In this document: in pieces, positions 1-11,302 of the stretch | Layout of the letters: each line of letters starts with the position of its first letter | Numbering within the stretch: position 1 is the first letter of the stretch | Assembly: GCA_031216915.1 (NCBI GenBank) | Contig: CM062291.1 | Coordinates: 38,263,621-38,327,620, forward strand | Direction of reading: 5' to 3' | Source of the DNA: Pictodentalium vernedei | Lineage: Eukaryota > Mollusca > Scaphopoda > Dentaliida > Dentaliidae | Length of the DNA: 64,000 nt | Translations under genes and position numbers: made by a program | The notes under the pieces: model-generated | Database searches by the model: none | What the model saw: only the letters and a program-made list of their open reading frames with translations | Told to the model about the DNA's origin: nothing

Positions 1-249
1 TGGCCATATCTGAGTGTAGAATCAGAAATAGAAAGTGCGAGCCCAGGGAGCTATTAGTATTTAGGAAGACTGTATACCTAGAAGGCAAGACATACGTAGG
101 CAGAGTAGGCTTGCCTGTATGAGCATTATTCTGAGATAAACGTAGGAGAGAGTTGAGCGCCACTGGTGGCGACCGCTTGAGTGAAAAAGCATCCAGTAAA
201 GTGACAATAAGCTAGTGGCCGTGCGAAGGCGGTGGAAGAGTGACTACCG
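1..249. other. unassigned sequence
   Basis: No repeat partner, frame or RNA structure recognised. It may be the far end of the repeat that follows. Confidence 0.4.
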
Positions 250-836
250 TGCATCGAAAAACATGGCTGCCACAAGCATTTTTTGATTCTGATTGGTGGA
301 TTTTGAAAAATCTTCTCCTCTGAAACCACAGGGCCAAATGTTTTGAATCTTTGCATGGTTGATGACTGGGACACCCTCTACCAACGATCCTCATTTAATG
401 TTGATTGTGTTGCTAACATGGCCACAATTGCGACTTATATTTACTATAGAAACCCTATGGCAAATCACATTTTCATCTTCTTCTGGAACTACTGAGCTGA
501 CATGAACCAAACTTCGTAGGAATGGTTTATAGAAGGCTCTCTACAAACGATCCTCTTTATGTTCCCGTTGGTTGGAAAATATGGCCACCTGAGACATTCT
601 CTGATTCTGATTGGTGGATTTTGCAAAAATCTACCCCTCTGAAACTACAAAGTAAAATCATTTTGAAACTTCACATGATTGAGGACTGGGACACCTTCTA
701 CCAATGATCCTCATGTAATGATGATGTAATGTTGCAAACATGGCCACAATTGCAACTCATAGTTACCATGGAAAGCCTACGGGAAATTACATTTTTATAT
801 GTAGTTCCAGCTGAGCGATTACAGGCTCTTTAGAGC
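250..836 (-). repeat. AGAGGCTCT-family dispersed repeat, copy 1
   Basis: Read on the minus strand it begins with the motif GGCTCTAAAGAGCCTGTAAT (positions 836 down to about 817) and continues with units that mention-for-mention match the plus-strand copy at 60.65-61.26 kb, e.g. TGATTCTGATTGGTGGATTTT here against its complement there. At least two units of about 310 bp are present. No coding potential. The family looks like the short AGAGGCTCT/GCTCACC repeats I remember from mollusc genomes; this is recollection, not a search. Confidence 0.6.
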
Positions 837-1075
837 CCCAAGTTATTGTTTGGAATCTAACATTATTTACGTCCGTGGAAAATTGCTCACCCGTGGAAAA
901 GTGACCAATCCACTGTAGCTCATATAGCTTTGCATAGCCGTATTTCTGAATTTCTGTATATATTTGGTGTCATGTTTTATCCAATACCTGTTACTTAAAT
1001 GGTATTACTGTTGGAAAAGAAACTTCAGTTTTTTACTAATTTGGCCTATTTCTGTTCTCATTTGTTCCAGACAGA

Positions 1076-1392
1076 TACAGTTAAAACTAGAAGTCCTGTC
1101 ACGAACTGTGTGCTTACCTAGGCTTAATTGCGCGTAGGAATTGCGCGAAATTGCCATATCGAATGGCACCCAAAGCATGGCAGGTGCTCTTGTTACACAT
1201 AGCAAACACAAGCAATGTTCCTGCAAATGGACCTCCGGGTTACCCGGAGGTCCATTGGCTGAAACTTTGCTTGTGCACAGGCCGTATGTGCAGAATTTGA
1301 TAGCCTTCCTATCGTCATAATGCGTAGATTAACGCACAAATCGACGTGCTATTTGTTCGCATTTCAGGACAGGACTTCTAGTTTTAACTGTA
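1076..1392. mobile_element. Tc1/mariner-like MITE
   Basis: Perfect 23-bp terminal inverted repeats at 1078-1100 (starting CAGTTAAAACTAGAAG) and 1368-1390, each bordered on the outside by the dinucleotide TA (1076-1077 and 1391-1392). TA duplication with CAGT-type ends is the signature of the Tc1/mariner superfamily. The interior of about 270 bp has no transposase frame and carries a perfect hairpin, GGACCTCCGGGTTACCCGG and onward, near 1231-1254. Non-autonomous element. Confidence 0.75.
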
Positions 1393-1586
1393 TGACATAA
1401 CGCCTGCCTTGTGTTCAGATGACAAGGTAGTTTGGAAACGCTGTAAACATTTTTTCCCAAAGCGGATTTTAGCGGATATTGGATACGTTATTGGGGAGAT
1501 ATTCCTCTTCAAAAAGACGCCAAGAAACCTTCGTTACAAGTTTCTTCCGGGTTGATCTCGAAAATGACTCCACGACCAGACTATTT

Positions 1587-1649
1587 GTCCCCTGAGTTCC
1601 AATGTGTTCTATGTGCCAGTCACATAGAACACATTAGAACTCAGGGGAC
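1587..1649. repeat. perfect hairpin, 29-bp arms
   Basis: Arm 1587-1615 (starting GTCCCCTGAGTTC) is the near-exact reverse complement of 1621-1649 with a 5-base loop. No flanking duplication identified. Probably the centre of a fold-back element. Confidence 0.7.
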
Positions 1650-1900
1650 GTATTGTAATAGAATTTTGTAATTGTGTGATTAATTTCCCAGACAGAAAAA
1701 AATCAAGCCAGAAATGATAAGCGCATCTGCTTTCAATGAACATAGGTCAACGGCTTTTTATGCTATATTTTGGGGGTGCCAATTTTACGCCACTACCCAC
1801 TTTGAAATTTCCATGATGTTTTTGGATTATTTAAAGCTGCCTTGAATAAAGCTCAATCGGGATTGTGCAAACTCATAAAAAATATATTGTAAATGTTTAC

Positions 1901-2300
<400 letters not shown>

Positions 2301-2596
2301 AAGCCTGGTGCTAAATGTCATCTTCTTTATCGTGGAATCTGGTTTTGTTGAAAAGTTTATCGTTTATAATATTTTTGCCACTAAAAAGTGAGGGAGTTCA
2401 GTATAAGTTTGGGTGTTTCAATGCGTCGTGTCACCTTTGGTAAACGTCGGCTGATAATATCTCATGTGAGATTTGTAAATCTATGTTAGATTGACTCAGA
2501 TATGTGTTTTGTCGTTTGTCAGACTAATTTGATCTGCATACGACATCTGTGACATTAATAAATATCTACCCACTCCTTTTAATCTTCTACATAGAG

Positions 2597-2753
2597 ATTA
2601 TTACCATTATGTGGATGTACAAAATATGTATCCGAGTCGAGCTCCGGGTTCTAAGGGCAGATCACGACGAGTCGAAGATGAGTCGTGATCTTCCCTTAGA
2701 ACCCGAAGCGAGACTCGTATACATATTTTGTACATCCACATAATGGTAATAAT
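2597..2753. repeat. fold-back element, about 75-bp arms
   Basis: A long inverted repeat: the left arm starts ATTATTACCATTATGTGGAT at 2597 and the right arm ends with its complement at 2753. The centre (about 2665-2690) is a second nested inverted repeat around AGATCACGAC. No frame of interest. Confidence 0.75.
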
Positions 2754-2876
2754 TATTTTATCTTACAATATATTGGGGATAAGTCAAAAATGTTGACGAA
2801 TATATAACGAACTATTTATTCGTACGGATGAACAAAAAGAAAAAAAAAATGGAACTCACGCGAAAGGAACGTGATT

Positions 2877-2922
2877 GTATCCGACCCCCTGATACAAACA
2901 TCTGTATCAGGGGGTCGGATAC
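2877..2922. repeat. perfect hairpin, 20-bp arms
   Basis: GTATCCGACCCCCTGATACA at 2877-2896 pairs exactly with 2903-2922; loop of 6 bases. A weak outer pair (TATTGGGGATA at 2771-2781 and its complement at 3009-3019) suggests it may be the centre of a roughly 250-bp element. Confidence 0.7.
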
Positions 2923-3098
2923 ACGACAGTTGCGGAGTTAATACAGACAAAATACATGTTGATTGTAAGATAAATGACATTTGAGGCGTCGCTAAGGGGG
3001 AGAGGTTATATCCCCAATAATTTTCTAGTCGTGGCATTTTCGTCTGGATTCGAATCTCAGATACTGGTAGAAATCATATAAAATTCCCCAAAATAAAA

Positions 3099-3525
3099 AT
3101 GCAGAATATTACACAACTAGACACCGATAACGTTAATATCAGTCATAAACACCAGAACAGACACATGCTGGAAGAGCTTCGGAGTAAACACGAAACTAAT
3201 TTCTTCTCGAGCATTTACGATGACGACGGTAGAAACGGATTTAAAAACAAATTACGGACATACAGAACATTTAAAGACGACGACATCATGGAGCCATACC
3301 TGATACATGCCACTTCTCGGGAAGCAAGAAACGTCTCCACTAGACACCGAATCAGTAACCACAGTCTATTAATCGAGAAAGGGAGGCATTCACAGCCTCC
3401 TATTCTGGTTAAAGAGAGACTTTGTAAAGGTTTGTTGTTCGGGACCGTTTGAGGGCGAGTTTCACTTTGTTATGGAGTGTATCGCGTATGACAAAATGAG
3501 AATTTTTTCTCCGAAAAGAGATAAT
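3099..3525 (+). pseudogene. LINE ORF2 C-terminal fragment
   Basis: The translated stretch carries KLRTYRTFKDDD, then a basic region (STRHRISNHSLLIEKGRH), then ERLC, and after a +1 change of frame near 3450, EGEFHFVMECIAYDKMR. This order (KLRTYR-F, RxxxHxLxIExGR, RxCxxC, EDExHFLxxCxxY) is the region after the reverse transcriptase in many invertebrate non-LTR retrotransposons. Here the second Cys of the zinc-knuckle-like pair is missing and the frame is shifted, so the copy is dead. No reverse-transcriptase core is seen upstream (a fold-back lies there), so it is a 5'-truncated remnant ending near a stop at 3523. Family assignment within LINEs is not possible by eye. Confidence 0.6.
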
Positions 3526-3683
3526 TAAGGAGACCGAAAACTTTCAATATATGGATATAAAAGGAAAATTTAAGCTGATAATGCGAAACAATATCCCCCC
3601 AGCCATGTAATCCCTTCTGTAACATGATCTGGGGCTTCTTTCAACATGGAGAAGTGGATGTCGTCCCTTGAGTTCAACAAGGC

Positions 3684-3715
3684 GCCATCTGCAATGCTTT
3701 AGCATTGCAGATGGC
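3684..3715. repeat. hairpin repeat, first of two related copies
   Basis: GCCATCTGCAATGC at 3684-3697 pairs with 3702-3715. The context (TCCCTTGAGTTCAACAAG before it) recurs at about 42414-42475 as TCCCTTGAGTGCAACAAG followed by a CATTGCAATGC/GCATTGCAA hairpin, so this is a dispersed family rather than a chance palindrome. Confidence 0.6.
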
Positions 3716-3942
3716 TCAGTGTTGCACTAAAGTACTACCATCCTCTGATCACAACAGTGGCCTCTTTCTCGACCTGATCGCGATGTGGTCGAAATATATA
3801 CCTAAATAGAATACTCCAACATATAGACCTAATCAAACAAAAACAAACAAAAATAGTTTCTGAAATTCAATATTCTAACATTGTTTTTCGGCAGATGAAA
3901 CTCACAGTATTGTTGGGAAAAAGGCGGATACAACAAACAAAA

Positions 3943-4635
3943 GATGGGCAATGTATCCAAAAACCGAACTGATACAGATATCATGGTGATACCGAAAAAC
4001 CGAACCAAACCCAGCATTGAATACCGAAAACCTGTGCATATTCAAATTTTCCTACATATGCTTTGTATAAGGCCTTGTTGGGGCTCGATGGGAGTTGAAG
4101 TGTTCATTTTCCTGAAAGAAGTGACTGATTTTCTTTTCCGTTTTGTTAACCCTCAGGGTCCAGGGCAATGTCCTGAATTTTCACTAGACCACAACCTGTA
4201 CATGTCCAATTGCTGAGCCGCTGTTAAGACAGACAAAACTTGACTAGAAATCACTGCCCAGGTGATTTGTCTATTGTCTACAGGACCTCCTAATGGTGCC
4301 ATGTTAAGGGCTCATGCTTTTGAGATCGCAAAAGGATGAAAAATAGACTTTAAAGATGAAGGTGTCCTTGGAACAAGTCACGAAACTACTGTAGATATGT
4401 TTTTTGTTGGGACAAGAATGCCAATGTTGAGCTCATGACAGTGGCATTTGTAGTGCTGTGGTAGAATGAATCAAGAACAACTTATTCTGTACTTTTCTGG
4501 TGTGAATTCCTCTTCGATATTAACAGCAAATCTCAGTCAAGTCGGATACCGAATATCGAACCGATACCGCGGTATACTCCCCTAAAAATACCGAAACCGA
4601 TACCAAACTCAAAATTCCAATACCGCCCATGTCTT
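3943..4635. mobile_element. possible hAT-like non-autonomous element
   Basis: The ends carry GATGGGCAATGTATCC (3943) and, inverted, TACCGCCCATGTCTT (to 4635), with subterminal ATACCGAAAC-type motifs at both ends. The 8-mer AAACAAAA lies on both sides (3935-3942 and 4636-4643), consistent with an 8-bp target duplication, though it is low complexity. GGTATACCG-rich ends are common in animal hAT elements. No transposase frame in the 690-bp interior. Confidence 0.45.
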
Positions 4636-4660
4636 AAACAAAATTTCTTTTTACCAGGGG

Positions 4661-4884
4661 CCAATACTATAAACTTTTATAATTGTATTTTCTAGAATTG
4701 TATTTTCTAGTTATGACTTTAAATGGGTTGAAATGAACCATTAGGGTTTTCAAAGATGTGGCAATTTGCCTGTTGGCAAATTGCCATATCTTTTAAAATG
4801 CTAATGATTCATTTTAGTCAGTTAAATTAATTGGTAGAAAATACAATTCTAGAAAATACAATTGATTGTAAAAGTTTTATAGTT
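4661..4884. mobile_element. fold-back MITE family X, copy 1
   Basis: Terminal inverted repeats of about 45 bp: left CCAATACTATAAACTTTTAT at 4661, with two runs of TTGTATTTTCTAG, matched by AGAAAATACAATTCTAGAAA and AAAAGTTTTATAGT at 4835-4884. The centre is a hairpin, GGCAATTTGCCTGTTGGCAA. A second copy lies at 27131-27351 with the same ends and centre. Confidence 0.8.
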
Positions 4885-5687
4885 TTGCATCCAGGATAGC
4901 AACCCAGTCGCGATCAGATCAAAATCTCCTGCTTTTGTAATGACATTGTCGTTCTCTAACAAAGATTTCTATCGAACAGTCCATGTTCATTAAGAAACTA
5001 AGGAAAATTAAAGTGCCTTCTCAAATATGTCTAGTTATGTCTTGTTTGCTTGTTCGAATCTTGTAAATAGAAGTTGGCGTAAGTGACAATGGCTTCTAGC
5101 AGATGGGAGATAAGAAACATGTTGGTTATGATTCCTGAAGGGGTCGAAGGGGTCTATAATAGATCAACAAATGAGCAATTATTTGAGCAGCGGCTTCCTG
5201 ACTCAATCTTCTCTGTCTATAAGAAAAAAAACAAAGCCAGACTTCAGAGTTTACATTTACTCCGTGAAATACGAGATTGGAGACGTCGTTGTATTGGGAA
5301 GTGGAAAATAATTTTAGTTCATTGGAACTCGCGTTAGGAGAAGAGAGACAGAGAGCTCCAAGTGTAATCATTGATAGAATTGTGTAGGACGTCGAAACGG
5401 ATTCTGTGTTTGCATTTAATCCCGGCAAATGGTCAATTAAAGATAGGTTGTATACGTCTTTGAGACAATCAATGGAAAGTGGAAAGTGTTGTGCGAGTAA
5501 TAATGGCCATTTTATGTAGCAGTCTTGAACCAGGGAGAAATATTAAGAAAAAACAGCGAAGATGATTTATACAGAGTAATGCAATATAAACCACATTACC
5601 GTCCACACTGTTCAAGCTATGTAAACTAAGGTCGGTGAAGTTAGCCTCACGTTGGGTGTTGGACTTTCGTTTGGCATTCATATTTAG
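4885..5687. other. unassigned; one unrecognised 84-aa frame
   Basis: A plus-strand frame at 5083-5337 gives an 84-residue Arg/Lys-rich peptide (MTMASSRWEIRNMLVMIPEG at the start). I recognise no domain, there is no partner repeat, and overlapping frames on the other strand are as long. Could be an exon remnant or chance. Confidence 0.3.
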
Positions 5688-5892
5688 TCCTCCAGTGGGA
5701 ACTACGGGAAGTGAAGTAGTGCTTGTTTACTGTTGTAAACGAGCTCTGTTTTACTGGTAAAATAGGACCCAGTCACCAATATTTGGGGTGGAAGTCCTCT
5801 AAAATGGGCAACATTGGTATAAACGATTGACTAAACTTGACTTTATCTCAATGTTGCGATCACGATTAGCCATTGTGTGAAATATGTGATAC

Positions 5893-5955
<63 letters not shown>

Positions 5956-5959
5956 ATAC
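5688..5959 (+). mobile_element. SINE family B, copy 1
   Basis: Begins with a GGGAACTACGGGAAGTGAAG head and runs through the family-B body (TGCTTGTTTACTG, TTACTGGTAAAATAGGACCC, AAGTCCTCTAAAATGGGC) into the shared tail CACGATTAGCCATTGTG and a (TAAA)n tract of about 75 bp at 5885-5959. The tail then runs straight into a minisatellite. Confidence 0.8.
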
Positions 5960-5960
5960 A

Positions 5961-6720
5961 GTTAGCTTGACGATCGGCGTTTGACATTCGCCTGCAGTCA
6001 GTTTCATAACGTGAAACTGTCTACGGTCGAATGCCAAACGAATATCAAACGCCGAACGTGAAATTGACTTCAGGCGAATGTCAAACGAATGTCAAATGCC
6101 GAACGTGAAACTGACTACAGGCAATATCAAACGAATGTCGAACGCCGAACGTGAAATTAACTACAGGCGACTGTCAAACGCTGAACGTGAAACTGACTAC
6201 AGGCGAAAAATAAATAAATGAAGTTAGCTTGACGATCGGCGTTTGACATTCGCCTGCAGTCAGTTTCATAACGTGAAACTGTCTACGGTCGAATGCCAAA
6301 CGAATATCAAACGCCGAACGTGAAATTGACTTCAGGCGAATGTCAAACGAATGTCAAATGCCGAACGTGAAACTGACTACATGCAATATCAAACGAAAGT
6401 CGAACGCCGAACGTGAAATTAACTACAGGCGAATGTCAAACGCTGAACGTGAAACTGACTACAGGCGAATATCAAACGAATGTCGAACGCCGAACGTGAA
6501 ATTAACTACAGGCGAATGTCAAACGAATGTCGAACGCCGAACATGAAACTGACTACAGGCGAATGTTAAACGAATAGCAAACACCGAGCGTGACACTGAC
6601 TACATGCGTATGTCAAACGAATGCCCAGCGTACCGACGACAAACTGACTGAAGGCGAATGTCAAACGCTGAACGCCAAACCAACTAGTGCAAAATTAATG
6701 TCAAACAAAAGTCCAACGAC
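5961..6720. repeat. minisatellite with 262-bp duplication
   Basis: Units of about 36-48 bp built from CGAATGTCAAACGCCGAACG and TGAAACTGACTACAGG, degenerating to the right. A block starting GTTAGCTTGACGATCGGCGT at 5961 is repeated at 6223, i.e. 262 bp later, including a short piece of the preceding A/T tail. The start of each block is an inverted version of the unit (GGCGTTTGACATTCGCCTG), so the array contains a head-to-head junction. The frames over it (rich in NVKLTT and similar) are repeat translations. Confidence 0.85.
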
Positions 6721-6764
6721 AAGCTACCTTCACAGACGTAACAAACCACAATTCTTGAAACTCT

Positions 6765-7013
6765 TTAACCCTTTACCCAACGAATCGCCCGCATCCGCCC
6801 GCGTAATATGCAACTTCAGCAGCTGAAAAAATATTATTTTTCGAAAAATTTCAACAAAACCATATCATATGTCCCATCTTTGGAACGAGCTCGTCGAGCT
6901 CGTTCCAAAGAAGGGTCACATGATATGGTTTTGTTGAATTTTTTTTTTTTAAATTAAAAAATGGTATTTAAAATAATAAATTTTGATAGTGTCTGCTTTG
7001 GGTAAAGGGTTAA
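6765..7013. mobile_element. piggyBac-like palindromic MITE P1, copy a
   Basis: TTAA at both ends (6765-6768, 7010-7013), inverted ends CCCTTTACCCAACG / TTTGGGTAAAGGG, arms with TTTCAACAAAACCATATCAT and its complement, and the core GGAACGAGCTCGTCGAGCTC. TTAA duplication plus CCC-starting ends point to the piggyBac superfamily. No transposase. Arm type 1. Confidence 0.8.
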
Positions 7014-7704
7014 GCGTCTCAAATATTTTTTTGTTGTCGAATCATTTACTTTCGCACATGCCATCATGATTCTTGTTCCCCCATCTTCTGTTACATCACT
7101 TAATTTGTGCTATGACGTAGAATTCTATTGTAGTAATTGCAGCGGTGGCGCTTGAATTTACCCAACAGGTTGTGCTCACCGAAGCGGATGGCAAGGGTTT
7201 CCCCTACATGTACACTATAAAGGAGGCAGTATCCCTGACGGTGGCGGGCTAACCCTCCGCAGTGGGGAGCGGGGGGTTTCCCACACACCCCAACCCACCC
7301 CCTGGCGCCACCCCACAGTTATGGTATCGCTTGATTAAATTCAGGCAAACAGCTATGCTATTTACGTTCGTGAATTCATTCCACGTGTATGGGTAAGAGT
7401 GAACGGATGACTGGAATGCCTTGGTCATTGATGATGTAGTTGGGATATTGGTCACTACAGGCGGGATAAATCAAGTTTAGACCCACCTCAATCGCGCATT
7501 CACGCTCCCCCCCCCCCCTGCCCGTGATTGTTGGTATCTTATTGAAAGATCTTCGTCAACTGCTAGGCTGAATCCCTCGATAGCTCACAGGCTCTAGGTT
7601 TTTAATTGTGACCACCATTCTTCTGCTGGCGTATTCCCTAAACGAAAGCAAAACAAAATGCAAACATACTTATTAGAAATACCAGAGCAATGTCCTGTTT
7701 ATGT
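7014..7704. other. unassigned, with C- and G-rich runs
   Basis: Contains CTGGCGCCACCCCAC at about 7302, which resembles the ends of the hAT-like element that follows, and a poly-C tract near 7508-7519. No frame recognised. Confidence 0.35.
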
Positions 7705-8415
7705 CAGTGGTGGCGCCAGGGGGGGGGGGGGGGTCAGGGGGGGAGGCTTGAGCCCCCCCCCCCCCGACGGAGAGGTCCAGCCCCCCCCCCCCCCCTCGTC
7801 GGAGATTTTTAGTCAGTCCGTCGGAGAGTCTCGTAAACCCGACTTCACGAGAAATTTCCGACAATCGAATGTAGATATCTCGTCTTGTCTGTCTCGAACC
7901 CGTGCAGCACTGGAACTTTGATAGAGAATAGTGAGTCTCACGAAATTCGTTAATGTCGTTCGTCAAACTGGCTTTATAGATGAAATATTTCCCGACCTTA
8001 TTATAATATGTTTACTTTAACCCTTTATCTAAGGTAACGGCCAAAACCGGCCAGCACTATTCTCAAAAATCGCCAATTAATTTTCATTATTTTTTTCATT
8101 TTTTGTCTCAAAAAACATAGGTTATGACCCCTCGTTGGAACGAGCTCGTTCCAACGAGGGGTCATAACCTATGTTGTTGAGACAAAAAATGAAAAAAATT
8201 AGTTATTCAAGAATTATTTTTGCAAGTGTCGTCTGCTTTTCAGGTTACATGTAGGTAAAGGGTTAAATAATCAACAAACATATCAATTTGCTTCTATTTT
8301 GGTTCTCCAATATACCAATTTTCACTCATTTTCCTTCGTTTGGGAGGTCAAATGTTATAGCCCCCCTGTCGGAGAGGTCAGCCCCCCTGTCGAGAAATCC
8401 CTGGCGCCACCCCTG
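7705..8415. mobile_element. hAT-like element H1
   Basis: Terminal inverted repeats CAGTGGTGGCGCCAGGG (7705) and CCCTGGCGCCACCCCTG (to 8415), bordered by GTTTATGT (7697-7704) and ATTTATGT (8416-8423), a 7-of-8 match to an 8-bp target duplication. Both subterminal regions repeat CCCCCGACGGAGAGGTC-type motifs among long G and C runs. No transposase frame. A TTAA MITE sits inside it at 8017-8266. Confidence 0.7.
8017..8266. mobile_element. piggyBac-like palindromic MITE P1, copy b
   Basis: TTAA ends, CCCTTTATCTAAGG / GGTAAAGGG inverted ends, arm type 2 (AAAACCGGCCAGCACTATTC on the left, AAGTGTCGTCTGCTTTTC on the right) and a perfect core around CGTTGGAACGAGCTCGTTCC. Inserted in H1, therefore younger than it. 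Confidence 0.8.
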
Positions 8416-9232
8416 ATTTATGTGTTCTTGTTTCTCTCATATATTAGTTCGTTGTTCATGTAATGGCCTAGCTAATCAAACAATGAGTAAATTTTCAAAT
8501 TAGAGTTGTATGCTAGTCAGCAGGTTCTGATGTATTCAGGTCAGAAACCTTTGGCGATCTATCAACGACAAAAATGCTTGAATGTGTACTTTTTTTAGCA
8601 AGGAATCTACATGGAAATTAGTTGTGTCAATATAACATCTATTTATTTTGTAAAAAAAAATAAAAACTGGCCGGAACCGAGGCCCAACCCAATTCTGAAT
8701 GATGCTCCGTTGAACATTTTGAATTCAGAGTTACAACACCCCGCGTAAACAGCTCAGAAGTTAGGGCACACGATTTTAGATAATCACAGGAGAGGCCCAA
8801 CCTTCCAGGACAGCCGCCGTTATTACAAACATCGATGTAGCGTCGTTTATTCAAAGATTTCAGCATACACATGCAATGGCGAACTTAAGTTATGGCATGT
8901 ATGGCACGTACCCTGGGCGCCATTTCAAGTGGGGCGCCACTGAGCAGTTTCTATATTAAATTCAGGCAAGCCATCCTCGAATAGTGAAAAAGAATTTTCT
9001 TCATATGTATCATCTGTCTTTCATTATCATGGGTGAGAAACGCTATAAATTATTAGGTAAAAATGCAGTGCTGGGAGCAACATGACCACATACCTCATAG
9101 TACCACTGTTTAGCATCAGTGCCAGCTGGCAATAAGACCATTCTCCTACGCAAACTAGAAACGTTGTGTTGCTTTCCCGCCTTCTCTGTTTTCACTACGC
9201 CAGTCGTGCTTTTTCCGTCTATATAACTATAA
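8416..9232. other. unassigned intergenic sequence
   Basis: No repeat partner or frame recognised. GTACCCTGGGCGCCATTTC near 8909 hints at an old hAT-like end. Confidence 0.35.
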
Positions 9233-9278
9233 ACAACTAACGCACGATCTCGCCAAAGGGAGATCGCACGTTAGTTGT
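9233..9278. repeat. hairpin, 19-bp arms
   Basis: ACAACTAACGCACGATCTC (9233-9251) pairs with 9260-9278 with one mismatch pair. Confidence 0.6.
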
Positions 9279-9842
9279 GGCGATTTATTTTGGTGGAAAT
9301 TCTTTTAAGATGGAAACATCATGCCGTTCTATTCACATGTGTATGCTATGGGCGTTATTTTCCGTAGATACGCCTCTGTATGCATGAAACTTCCCAAGGG
9401 GCAATGTCATGTGATTCTGACCAGTTCTCCAAATTAGCCGCGACAATCGGTAATGTGATGATAAAATCCGTGGCGATCTTGCACGATCGTTATCAAGTCA
9501 CTCGCAACTGTTGTGCAAAGGTGTCGATAAGGGGGTTTGGGAGTGACATCCCCTGTCCAAATAAAAGTGACCTTGCCCATCAATAAATAAACAAATAAAA
9601 ACAGCCCGAGGAACTGTTTGAACAAGACTAAAAGTCATTTGACGTGCAGAATAAGGTGTCGTGAATGTTGGTTTTGTATGTGCGTCTTTTGGGGTTTTTA
9701 GAGGGTCGCTCTTTTTTGGGGTGTGTTTTTCGCACTTTTTTTATCAATACAGACAGTGTTAATGCCAAATTCATTGTTTGGGTTGTTTTTGTATATTTGT
9801 TTCCCTCGTTTTTCCTAAATATTTAAACATTTGAGTTATGGC
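9279..9842. other. unassigned, T-rich in the right half
   Basis: No repeat partner or frame recognised. 9660-9830 is T/G-rich. Confidence 0.35.
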
Positions 9843-9850
9843 GGTCACGC

Positions 9851-10586
9851 CAGGGATGTGGCTAGAGGGTTTCAGCTGGGGGGTGGGGGGGGGCGGGGTG
9901 CCACCGGTGTAAATTCCAACTGTGAGTAGTTTCGATAGGTGGTTGCACTGCAGCGCTGGGTGATATCTTTTAACCCTTTAACCAACGAATCGCCCGCATC
10001 CGCCCGCGTGATATGCAAATACAGCTGCTGAAAAAATATATTTTTAGAACAATTTCAACAAAACCATATCATGTGACCCCTCTTTGGAACGAGCTCGTCG
10101 AGCTCGTTCCAAAGAGGGGTCACATGATATGGTTTTGTTGAAATTTTTTTTAAAAATTTAAAAAATGATATTTAAAATAATGAATTTTGAAAACGTCTGC
10201 GTTGGGTAAAGGGTTAAAGTGATTATATATATATATACACATGCTTATGAACCCTTCTGAAAATTTTCACAAGTCCTGAAACGGAAAAAGCATCATTTAT
10301 AATGTGTCTGGGTCAGAAAATTTACCTGATTGATGTCAGAGTCGAAATTTTGAGGCCATGTCAATTTTAGAGTATGAAATTTGAAACTCAAGTTTCCAGT
10401 TGGAAATAAAAGATCAAAACTTCTCATCATTAGTTGGAATTTTAATATTTTTCATGAACAATGTTAATTTATTGAATTTCCAACATTTGATTTTTGGCCT
10501 CGGAATTTCCAACTATTGAAAAAAAATACTCCTAGCTTGGGGGTGAGACACCCCCCCCCCCCCACCCCCCTGTAGCCACATCCCTG
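9851..10586. mobile_element. hAT-like element H2
   Basis: Perfect 14-bp inverted ends CAGGGATGTGGCTA (9851-9864) and TAGCCACATCCCTG (10573-10586), and a perfect 8-bp target duplication GGTCACGC at 9843-9850 and 10587-10594. These are diagnostic of hAT. Poly-G and poly-C stretches lie just inside the two ends. No transposase frame. It carries P1 copy c, so about 490 bp is its own sequence. Confidence 0.85.
9970..10217. mobile_element. piggyBac-like palindromic MITE P1, copy c
   Basis: TTAA at 9970-9973 and 10214-10217, ends CCCTTTAACCAACG / CGTTGGGTAAAGGG, arm type 1 (CGCCCGCATCCGCCCGCG next to the left end) and the core CTTTGGAACGAGCTCGTCG. It is inside H2. Confidence 0.85.
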
Positions 10587-10594
10587 GGTCACGC

Positions 10595-11039
10595 TGATAT
10601 CCATCAAACAGATCTTGTATCTTCACATGAAGTCATTTGTCATTCAGTAAGCAATGTACTATCAGCATGAAGAATCTCTCACACTATCGATCTAATGTGT
10701 CCATTAACCGGATCTATAAAATGAACTCTGCATTCTGATGCAAGCTGATTTTGTTTGTTTACGGATAATGGAAGTTTTTGCGTACTGTTGATGCAGCAGA
10801 TAATGCAAATTGATCATTCCGTGTTAATGTTGTTGCGCGCGTTATTATAATTGTGTTATTTATTTATTGGGGTTTGACGACACATTCTACAGCCGGGTTC
10901 TCCTCGTGTCGGAATTATGATTTTGTATGTTGTTGATATATATTTAGAGTTCCAGTATAAAAGTTTTTTCCTCATTGTAACTATACCGAACTGTGATATC
11001 AGAGCTCGTCGAGATTTCAAAAATACAGTACAAGAAAAA
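10595..11039. other. unassigned intergenic sequence
   Basis: Nothing recognised beyond A/T-rich stretches. Confidence 0.35.
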
Positions 11040-11109
11040 TCGTCACCTGAGTGCTAGAATGTCCTATGTCCCATACGGGACATAGGACTTTCTAGCACTC
11101 GGGCGACGA
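11040..11109. repeat. hairpin, about 32-bp arms
   Basis: TCGTCACCTGAGTGCTAGAA (11040) through TATGTCCC pairs with GGGACATAGGACTTTCTAGC onward to 11109; loop of about 5 bases and three mismatched pairs. Confidence 0.7.
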
Positions 11110-11302
11110 ACTATGGTAGTTTTCCGCAGCAATCAAATTCTGTAATCAGTGCCGAAGAAACCATGGGGGTAAGAGGGGTTTCCCACGTCCCCCACCGCAC
11201 CACCCTCACCCCCCCCCCCCCAAAAAAAAACAAACAAAAAATTGCCAAAGATGGGTTATTTTTTCCTTCGAATTTAAACATTTTCCGTTATCATATTATC
11301 AT

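Noticed and set aside
5083-5337. Host exon
   Set aside because: No recognised domain, no splice-site pattern that I could support, and equally long frames on the other strand. Kept only as an unassigned stretch.
6340-6546. Repetitive 68-aa frame
   Set aside because: It is a translation of the minisatellite unit.
5961-6720. CRISPR-like array
   Set aside because: Units are degenerate and contiguous with no unique spacers, and the sequence is eukaryotic.
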